From Chrysoporthe austroafricana (Eukaryota > Ascomycota > Sordariomycetes > Diaporthales > Cryphonectriaceae), in assembly GCA_001051155.2 (NCBI GenBank), contig JYIP02000002.1, positions 3,169,583 to 3,233,582 on the forward strand: DNA of 64,000 nt. The letters are read 5' to 3'. The notes under the pieces are model-generated. The model saw only the letters and a list, made by a program, of their open reading frames with translations. It was not told the DNA's origin and ran no database searches. The position numbers and the translations under genes were made by a program. This document shows positions 56,789-64,000 of this stretch, one piece after another. The first letter of the stretch is position 1; every line of letters begins with the position of its first letter.

Positions 56789-57185
56789 GGTAGCTGAGGG
56801 CCCCGAAAGTCAAAAGCCATGGTTCGGTTGTCGAGAACTATTGGTTCTGGGTATTGAAGGGAGACGCGAGGTTGATACTACCCAGTACGTAACTTAATAA
56901 GCCGGTCGTAGCATCGGAAATAAAGACAACTCGTACGCGTTAAATGGGCAGGCAGGACCTGGTCTGTGCTCACTTCCTGGTTGCATTACACGCAGCTCCC
57001 GGCAGCCTGCGGCTCGCTTTGTTGCTAAGCTTCCATCAGACAGACGCCCAGCTTCCCAACCCTACAACCACCACATAGACGAATCTACCCTTCGCTTCGC
57101 CTCCAGAGAGCAGCGATTCTCCCGAAGAACCCACAATACCCACAAGACTGCTCTCCCAGGCGACGTCCCTCATAAAGCACTAAAG
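56789..57185. other. Divergent upstream region of the ABC ATPase and ump1
   Basis: 397 bases, holding one ACGCGT near 56935-56940. The ump1 side is CT/CA-rich, as in a 5' leader. No gene. Confidence 0.45.
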
Positions 57186-57712
57186 ATGGTAAGCCATACC
57201 CTCACCTACCAACTCGTCCGCCAGCCATCGCCCAGCTGACCACCGCCCAGTCGCTCCGCATCGTCCCCTCTGACGCCCACCCGTCCACCTACTCCCACAT
57301 CCGGCCCTCGGCCCACGGCGCGCCCTCGGCCCCCGGCCTGCACGACACCCTGCGCGCGGGCGTGGGGCCCGACCCGTTCGCGCAGACCAGCACCTCCACC
57401 ACCCCCAGCTCGGCGCACCCCCTCGAGGCGCGCCTCAAGCAGTGGGAGACCACCCAGGAGAACCTGCGCATGGAGTCCCTCCGGCGGACGTTCGGCGTCG
57501 CGGAGCCGATTCGCCGCGGCATGGAGCTCAAGATCACGCGGGAGGGGCAGTGGCGGCCGATGGCGCTGGGCGGGGGTGCCACCGCGAGCGTGCACGAGGA
57601 CATTCTCAAGGGGCGGGAGGCGACTATCGATTGGGAGGACGTGTTCACCGGTGAGGAGCAGAGGGGTGTTGTTGGCGTGCACGAGGAGATGGAGAGGAAA
57701 CTGAAGATCTGA
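57186..57712 (+). CDS. UMP1: 20S proteasome maturation factor Ump1
   Basis: Two exons (57186-57188, 57236-57712) give 159 residues. Ump1 is a chaperone trapped in and degraded by the newly assembled 20S proteasome. The core reads HPLEARLKQWETTQENLRMESLRRTFG, then GMELKITREGQW, and HEDILKGREATIDWEDVFTG, all typical of the family (POMP in animals). The first coding exon is only the ATG, directly followed by GTAAGC. Two acceptors, CAG at 57235 and CAG at 57250, are both in frame and give MLTTAQSLRIVPS or MSLRIVPS; the second resembles the short start I expect for fungal Ump1. Confidence is high for the family and moderate for the first exon. Confidence 0.88.
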
Positions 57713-58492
57713 GGCGTGAGGGCGTGGTAGTTGAGGCGATTGCGATACTACGAGGGCTGAGGAAGGGGTCTTTTAAGATCACGGGGAGATCACGGAAGCG
57801 AGCCTCTTCGTCTGACGACGGTGAGGCTCTGTACGACTACGACGCATAGATGGACACCGTCATAGACACTGCAGGCTGGGGCCGTGGTGAGCCCCAGTCT
57901 CCGTTTTGCATTATTTGTGGCCGCTACTGCAAACAACAAATGATCACAAATCCACACAACCGAGAATTGTACCTTTAAGGACTGAATTTCAACCCAGAAT
58001 ATGGACATGTGTGTTCCACTCATCTGCGTATTTGAACTTCGGGAGGAAACATTAATGAGCCCAGTAAAACCCCGAGATTACCAATGTATTGCGCCAACAA
58101 CAAGACCCATACCTGCCTCCTGGCAACAACAAAATAGCATAGATTGAGCCCCGAACACCGCGGAGGATAACCATTTCCCCCTGATGGTGCCTCCGACAAG
58201 TTAAGAATCGGTAGACAAATGCAATCCGCGAAGGCATAGAAACGTCGGGCCCGCGGATGCGTTGATGTCGATAAGGCCGCCAGTCAACCGCCGCACAGTT
58301 CCAGGCAAGTCGGATCAGACTTCTTCTGCCAGTGGTGTCCGTCCGGACTCCAGACTTCTACGTAGCCGGCGCGGTACTTTTCATGCCTCCCACGACGCTC
58401 GCACCCGTCCGCGGATGGGTTGAGGGTATGAGAGCCCCGACGTCATACATCTCTCGGGGACTAACAGGTGCGTAGCTTGGGTGCTGCTGGTC
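57713..58492. other. Convergent intergenic region
   Basis: 780 bases between ump1 and the ubiquitin-fold gene. No gene or repeat seen. Confidence 0.5.
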
Positions 58493-59275
58493 TTATAATA
58501 TAACGCAGCACCCTGATCCACCATCGTTGTTTCTACCACCTCCGCTGCTACTTTTGCCCTTGCCGGCCTCGTCGTCCTCCAGCAGCTCGGCCGGCTTGAC
58601 AGACATGTGAACGACGTTGGGCGCTTCGGCGCTGAAGCGGTACTCTGTTGTAGAACGACAATTAGTTAGCCTCTTCGTCATCTTCATGAGTCTGGTGTGA
58701 TCAAGTCGTGGGGGCGATCGCTCACTCTTCAACTGCTCCTTATCGTCAAGCAGTTTTCCAAAGTGGATCAGTCGTATGCTACTTGGGCTGGCCGGTTTGC
58801 CGTCCCACTCCTCGCGCCACTCCCGCAATATGAGCTCCTTGAGCTTGTACACGCTGATGCTGAACGGATCCTTCTTCCCGTTCTCTGTGATGTCGGGGAC
58901 ATCGACGTTACGTTTCGTCAGGTATCGGTCGTCGATCTTGTACGGATGCCTCGCTCCGGTGGGCAAGAGCAGAGTGATGTTGCAGGCGGGCCCATCGGCA
59001 GGATTCAAAGCCGCAACGGGTGCTGGGGAATCGGCAGCACCTATCGAGAGCGAGTCTGTCTGCTCCTGGCGGCTGGATGATGGCGCAACCTCCTTGCCTT
59101 TGGAGGCGGACGTTGCGGTGTCGTGTGCGTCGGGCGGGTCGTCCTTGGCTGGGACGGAGGGCTGCGCAGGGTCTATCTTCTTCATCTCAACGGCTTCCTT
59201 GTTTCCCGCCGAGCTCTCCTGACCCTCCTGGCCGCCCTGGCCGCCGCTCATCATGGTAGGCTCGGTATCGGCCAT
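58493..59275 (-). CDS. Membrane-anchored ubiquitin-fold (UBL3/MUB-like) protein
   Basis: Two exons (58726-59275, 58493-58644) give 233 residues. After a disordered acidic N-terminus of about 100 residues comes a ubiquitin fold: CNITLLLPTGARHPYKID, then FSISVYKLKELILREWREEW and SIRLIHFGKLLDDKEQLK. The end is a Ser/Gly-rich spacer and the box CVIL, preceded by another Cys. CaaX boxes ending in Leu are usually geranylgeranylated. The layout matches UBL3/MUB proteins, which sit on membranes and are not conjugated. The 81-base intron (GTGAGC...CAACAG, branch-like CTAAC) is a multiple of three and has no stop codon, so its retention would insert 27 residues. I prefer the spliced form because it joins EQLKK to YRFSAEAPNVVHM as in the family. 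Confidence 0.85.
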   Translation of the reverse strand: MADTEPTMMSGGQGGQEGQESSAGNKEAVEMKKIDPAQPSVPAKDDPPDAHDTATSASKGKEVAPSSSRQEQTDSLSIGAADSPAPVAALNPADGPACNITLLLPTGARHPYKIDDRYLTKRNVDVPDITENGKKDPFSISVYKLKELILREWREEWDGKPASPSSIRLIHFGKLLDDKEQLKSERSPPRLDHTRLMKMTKRLTNCRSTTEYRFSAEAPNVVHMSVKPAELLEDDEAGKGKSSSGGGRNNDGGSGCCVIL

Positions 59276-59537
59276 GGCTGGAGGGTGTCGAAGGGGGTTG
59301 CGACCCGGGAGGCAGACGGGCGGGATTGGCGGAAATAAGAGGACCCTACTGGACGCCGAACTATGTCATATGCGAAGGCTCAAAAATTGGCAGATGATTC
59401 AAGAGATAACCCCGGTGGGAATCGCGAACGTCGTGACGGATGAGATGTAGTCTCGTCGGAGTTGGCGGGAGGGATTCGAAACAGGGATGGATGATGCAGG
59501 TAACACCACTCCACACACGCGCGCGCCGCCGCCTGAA

Positions 59538-59590
59538 GAGAGGAGAGGAGAGAGACCAGACCAGACCAAACCAGACCAGGCAAGACAGAC
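59538..59590. repeat. GAGA and (GACCA)n simple repeats
   Basis: Short imperfect runs of GGAGA and of ACCAG/ACCAA pentamers in the probable 5' leader of the ubiquitin-fold gene. Confidence 0.7.
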
Positions 59591-59744
59591 CTCAAACAAG
59601 TGAGAGAGTCCGTTTGAGGCTCGAGAGGCTGAAAGGATCGTCGCCGGGACGGGTTGGTTCGCCGCGCAAGTCGGGTCAAAATGGATTTGGTCGAGGTTGT
59701 TGATGGATGGTTGTGATTGAGCGGCGGGATCCTGAGTGAATGAA

Positions 59745-59769
59745 TGGACGGACGGACGGACGGGACGGG
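59745..59769. repeat. (GACG)n simple repeat
   Basis: About five GACG tetramers, then GGACGGG. A microsatellite upstream of the ubiquitin-fold gene. Confidence 0.75.
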
Positions 59770-60369
59770 TGTTGGTGTAATTGAGATTGGAGTCGCCAGG
59801 ACGGATACAAGCCCCAGAATGGAGAGTGGTGACAGGAGTATCCGGCAAATAGCGACCCCAGGTGGGACCGGGGGATGGGAGGAGGGAGGGGGGCCCTTGT
59901 GAAGCACTATTCTCTACTGAGTACGGTCAAACCAAGTAGAGCCTGGCCCACGACTCGTGCGGACAGTGGGTCAATGATGTAGGGGAGGATAAGAGACAAC
60001 CTCAACCAGCGGATGAATACCGTTCAGAAACAACAGGAGGGAGGAAGATGAGAAAGAAAGAGAAAAAAAAGACCGAAATGGACACTGAAATTGGCTGGGC
60101 TGCCTTTCCTTTTCTGAGCATACAGCAGCTTGCACAAGTGAGCGAGAGCGGCGGGTAGGCCGAGGAGAGAGCAGTGACGACCATCCCGTTTTCCGTCTCC
60201 TCAGTACTCAGCCCCAATGCGCGAACCGTGATACTACCACAGTATGGTACGGTCTGGCCCAAGTTTAGTCATTCCTAGTGTGGCCGTTCAAAATGCTGCC
60301 GCTCCAGCGTCCTATCCGGTACTCTGGTAACGGAAGAGCTGCTAGGCTCAATCCGGGGAAACTCCATGG

Positions 60370-60385
60370 TACGGAGTATTCCGTA
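60370..60385. repeat. TACGGAGTA-type palindrome
   Basis: tacggagtattccgta is palindromic except at one central pair. From memory, TACGGAGTA motifs are frequent dispersed repeats in many ascomycete genomes. Role unknown. Confidence 0.5.
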
Positions 60386-60634
60386 GAGTTGGCCTCGTCA
60401 CTGCTGTTAGGCGCCTCCCTCCCCCCTTTGCAGGGCCGAGATGGCCGTCACACGATATGTGCATAGCAGCCTCTACGGATGTATCGGCGGGGCAGACAAA
60501 CACGGAGAAGCAAGCACTGGAGAGGAGAGTCGGAGGCGAAGGCTGGAAGGCAGCACAAGGTTCCCCAAGGAGAAATTGATCTCGGCTAGATCTACGTAGC
60601 ATTCCGTACTTGTCATGTGCTCTAGTAGTGTGTA

Positions 60635-60686
60635 CAAGTACTACTCCCACCTGGTCGTCCCCACTCTATTTTCGTCAATTCCCGAA
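60635..60686 (+). repeat. Dispersed repeat, copy 1
   Basis: A 52-base stretch that recurs at 63939-64000 with few substitutions and one 10-base gap. The shared ends read caagtactactcccac and ttcccgaa. It may be the edge of a transposon remnant. Confidence 0.7.
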
Positions 60687-60931
60687 CCTGCCACCTTATT
60701 TCCATACAAACTTCAGGAACGTTTTAATCTTACCTGGTGCCACTACCACCCACCTTCCTTCCTTTACTACGACTGAAGCTATTCAGAAATTTGCGATAAA
60801 ACCAGCTGTATATACTGAATTGGATGGAAATTATACCAGAACCGTTATTTCCAGGTTCTAAGCTTCCGTCCGGCAGTATAGCAGGTGCAGAAGTATGGCT
60901 AGCGATAAGAGGGTTCGCGAGCCTGGTGCCC

Positions 60932-61052
60932 GAGGGCTGGCGACAAGAGGGCTTGCGGGCCTGGCATTCGAGGGCCTGGCAGTCGAGGGCCTGGCATTCG
61001 AGGGTCTGGCATTCGAATGCCAAGTTCGCAAACCCTCTTGTCGCCAGCCCTC
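60932..61052. repeat. Imperfect inverted repeat enclosing a tandem repeat
   Basis: Arms 60932-60971 and 61013-61052 are inverted copies matching at 36 of 40 positions, and all four differences are transitions. The loop is largely the 15-base tandem repeat listed next. The structure could form a long hairpin. Confidence 0.8.
60957..61016 (+). repeat. 15-base tandem repeat, four copies
   Basis: Four head-to-tail copies of gggcctggcattcga, two exact and two with a single change each. It would code for a GLAFE pentapeptide, but no supporting gene is seen. Confidence 0.85.
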
Positions 61053-61351
61053 AGAAGCACCTCACAATCACTTCACAATGCGAGTCCATATTGGAGTGCA
61101 ATTTTCTGCATTGTCCAGTAAAATAACTGCTGCAGCCGCGAGAACTACTGCCTGCAACCAGACACACAAGATAGGCATGTGCCAATGCCTCAAACGAAGC
61201 CCGTGAACCCTTCCTAGGTGTTCAGTAAACCAAGTCCCCTGATCCGAACTCCAGCTATCGAAACACTACCCCCTGATGCCTTGAAACTCCGACCATGCCA
61301 AACACCGAAAATGCATGATGCAAGAGAGACGACCCGAACAAAAAGTCTGGC

Positions 61352-62930
61352 CTAGACGATGGCAACAGAGATGAAGACGGCCAGGAAGGCCGCGAGAAGG
61401 TGCAAGGACAGGCCAGCAGCGCCGCTCCTGCTTGGGCCCTTGTGCGGGCCGACAGCGCCACCACTGCCGTTCATGTCATCTGAGGACATGGGCTTGGGAG
61501 GGCCGGCAGTGAAGGTGACCGTCGCGTTGTAGACGCGACTGGTGCGGGTATTGAAGATGCTGGCACCAGTCATAGTGAAGGTGGTGGGAGTACGGGTCGG
61601 CATGACGACAAAGACTGTAGTTGTAGTCGTCTGGGCGCAGTCCCCGGAGGAGCTCACCGTGACGTCGGGGCCGCTACTGACTGCCTGAACTGAGAATCCA
61701 CCGCCCGAGATGACATTGAGGGATGAGGTAGTGTTGGGGTAGGGAGGGGTCAGCATGCCCGAGGACATCACGGTTGTCACATTAGCAGAGCCGTTCATGG
61801 AGGCCAGGCTCGTTGCCATGCCGTTGCCAGAAACAAAGACAGTCTGAGTGGGGAGAATCTCATCGATGGTCACGGTCTCGCCGAGACTGGCCGTGCTGTT
61901 AGGGGTGAAAGTGTTGGAGACTGAAGTGCCGTTAAGAAAGACGAAGCTGGTAGTGTTGCCACCGACGAATCGCCAAGTAGGATATCGCTTGACAACAGGA
62001 TAATTGGTGATGGCAGGTGGAGAGGGCGGGATCGAAGTGACAAAGTATGTCACGTCGGTAGGCGCTACAATCTCCTCTGAGGTCGTGGTACGGGTGAAGG
62101 TGCGTGTTACGTCGATCTCGGTGGGGGGTGCAAGCCAGGTTGTCGTGTACATAGTCTCGGTGGAATACGAAACTATGGCAACATAACTGAATGTCGTAGT
62201 GTAAGAGGGAAAGGCCTCGGTGGTTGTCACTGTGCTCTCGACAGTGGAAAGCATGGTTACAACCTCTATAAAACAGCATTAGTATCGACGACAATGGCCT
62301 CAGTAGACAAGGAATACTTACCGCTGCGAGTGATAGGCTTGAAGGTGGATATCTTGACGGTAGTGTCTGACCAGCCATGTCAATTCACTATCAATGTGAT
62401 GGAGGGCATCGTCAAGGACCCCTCAACAATAAATAGAACAGGGAAGGAACCATTCGGTCCCAGGAAGGACCTGGTTGATGAAATACTTACAGACCATGGT
62501 AACAGGAGTCCAAGAGGTGGTGATCACAGAAGACGTGAGTCCACCATCCGCAGTCGTCGCATTGAAGTTCACAGAGATAGGCTGAGCCTGAGTAGGAACC
62601 AGGGAGGGGTCTATACAAGCACGTTAAACAAGTACAGCGTAAGACTTTTCGCAAGATTGGTATACATACAGCCAGTGAAGTTGGACATGGTGATAGCAGT
62701 GCCATCGCCGATAACTTTGGAGAGGGAACCAGTAGACGAGGCATCTGTTCAGTAGCGTCAGCCTGACCACTGTGATCCAGTAGTTCTGTGCATCAGTAAG
62801 GGATTCACTCACATCCATCATCAGAAGTACTCAGGTTAGTGACGCTCTCGCCGATGATGTCCGCGACAGCCTGGCCGAAAACTCCAGAGATAGCCAGCGC
62901 GAGGCTGGCAATGAAGTGCATGATCATCAT
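61352..62930 (-). CDS. Secreted Ser/Thr-rich GPI-anchored wall protein
   Basis: Five exons (62813-62930, 62670-62744, 62491-62610, 62322-62366, 61352-62265) with introns of 68, 59, 124 and 56 bases join to 423 residues in one frame. The N-terminus MMIMHFIASLALAISGVFG is a signal peptide. The body is rich in Thr, Ser, Val and Asn-x-Thr/Ser sites, for example TRTFTRTTTSEE and GNTTSFVFLNGTS, as in heavily glycosylated wall proteins. The C-terminus has a short linker (MNGSGGAVGPHKGPSRSG) and a hydrophobic end (LSLHLLAAFLAVFISVAIV), the layout of a GPI anchor signal with a likely omega site in NGSGG. No enzyme domain recognised. The four small N-terminal exons are all phase 1 at their junctions, which supports the model. 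Confidence 0.85.
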
Positions 62931-64000
62931 GGTCTTTGAATTGATGTCGTGATGGGGTTCAGGGTGCGTTGGCTTCAGAATGAAGGGTTGGTGATCTGAT
63001 CAATATGTTAATTGACGTTTGTCTTGGGGTGGCGATCAAAATTCGAGATGGTCTGCAAGGGACAAGACGGTTCAGAACTGTTGCCGTCCAAGAAAGAAAT
63101 GGGAAGTGGGGTGAAGGGTGCAAGAAGTTGTTGACAAAAGTCGCGAAAGGTCGCGTCGAAGTAGGCTGACTCCAGGACCGTGACGCGCAGTCTTTTAGGC
63201 CACTAGGAATCAGCAGAGCTCCAGCCCAAATATTTTTCTGACTAAACAGACATCACTGGAAGATGGGACGAAAGAATAAAGGTTGGATTCCATTTAATTG
63301 CCAAAACGATATCAACACTATGCATCTAAGGGAGTGTGCTGGAAGGAGGGTATCGCTGTGGGCCATAACAAGGACGTATAAGGAATATAGTTTAGCCCCT
63401 GTGAGAAAGATGAAAAGAGGAAAACAAATCTGGGGATCCATTGATGGTCTACAATGGACTCCATATCCTTTTCATGTTCGTCACTTTGTGCAGTGCGGAG
63501 CTCGTTCAGAGTTGAGTTATTGATGCTGTCTTCCACGTTCAATCTTCAGACACTTGGGTTCCCAAAGCTCAGCAAAACACACAGTACAATAATTTGGGTA
63601 GAGCATCTTTCATCCTCTTGTTATATAGCTATCCATCTGCATTAGAAGATCGATCCCTGTTCCTTTATGTTCCAGCGAGCTCCCATGTCCAAGTTGTAAT
63701 TACTGCTTCTTGACTCATTTAAACTTCGGAAGAAAATTCCAGGCCCAAGATATGATCTCGTAATTACAAAAAGCCGAAGTTTCTTGCCGGTAGGACATGT
63801 GGTCTTGTTGATGACGGTTCCCAAGTATACGCTACAGATTTCTCCAGCGTATGCAGTACTAAAACCAGGGGGCCTGAAGTGGGACCCTTTCCCGCGTTCA
63901 GAATCCACTTGCACGGCTCGATCCGTTGTGCGTATATGCAAGTACTACTCCCACTTGCATTCAAGTGGTTGTCCCCACCCTATTTTCGTCGATTCCCGAA
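62931..64000. other. Upstream region of the GPI protein gene
   Basis: No gene supported. AT-richer than the rest, particularly 63240-63760. The final 62 bases are the second copy of a dispersed repeat. Confidence 0.5.
63939..64000 (+). repeat. Dispersed repeat, copy 2 (cut by the window end)
   Basis: Matches 60635-60686 but keeps a hairpin missing there: CCACTTG at 63951-63957 pairs with CAAGTGG at 63962-63968 around a 4-base loop. The copy runs to the last base of the window, so its far end is unknown. Confidence 0.7.

Larger units (their letters stand above)
59276..61351. other. 2.1 kb intergenic region with repeats
   Basis: Upstream of the ubiquitin-fold gene and downstream of the GPI protein gene. 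It holds short simple repeats near 59540-59590 and 59745-59769, a TACGGAGTA-type palindrome, a dispersed repeat copy and an inverted/tandem repeat, each listed separately. No gene supported. Confidence 0.55.

Noticed and set aside
60824..61206. Frames with GLAFE pentapeptide repeats near 61 kb
   Set aside because: The repeat is a DNA tandem repeat inside an inverted repeat; no start context, intron or flanking conserved sequence supports a gene.

Overview
The window is nuclear DNA of a filamentous ascomycete (Pezizomycotina; a Sordariomycete-like fungus is my best guess, held loosely). The evidence is short introns of 41 to 230 bases with GTRNGT donors and CAG/TAG acceptors, gene spacing of 0.1 to 2 kb on both strands, and orthologues of a typical ascomycete core set. 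I place 25 protein genes, most with splice sites worked out to the base. I saw no confident tRNA, rRNA, CRISPR array or intact transposon.

Layout: 0.4-3.5 kb holds an unrecognised fungal protein and a small Cys/Gly-Pro protein. At 5-8.3 kb a FAD monooxygenase converges on an aminotransferase. At 8.8-13.5 kb lie the histone acetyltransferase Esa1, the exonuclease Rex4 and a cyclopropane-fatty-acid-synthase-like methyltransferase. At 15.4-19.5 kb two DNA replication/repair genes (RNase H2 subunit C and MCM6) sit in tandem, each with MluI-box-like promoter sites. At 20.7-24.5 kb is a long disordered RGG protein. At 25.7-27.4 kb ATP synthase subunit f and the complex I subunit NDUFS4 diverge from a 341-base promoter with a CCAAT box. 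At 28.4-35.2 kb are Gid8, uridine kinase and an external NADH dehydrogenase with an EF hand. At 35.7-41.6 kb are Nop53, Rab6/Ypt6, ribose-5-phosphate isomerase and Kei1. At 43.6-52.9 kb the sulfite reductase beta subunit converges on a class I chitin synthase. At 54.8-59.3 kb are a twin-ATPase ABC protein, the proteasome chaperone Ump1 and a prenylated ubiquitin-fold protein. The last 5 kb holds repeats and a GPI-anchored wall protein.

Most genes are housekeeping and do not form one pathway. The notable signals are regulatory and structural: cell-cycle-type promoter boxes on the rnh203/mcm6 neighbours, a shared respiratory promoter, two GC-AG introns, a 15-base microexon, a coding exon consisting only of ATG, a stop-free intron in the ubiquitin-fold gene, and an inverted/tandem repeat structure near 61 kb together with a dispersed repeat seen twice. 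I found no convincing new multi-gene system. All product names rest on recognising sequence motifs by eye, without database searches.
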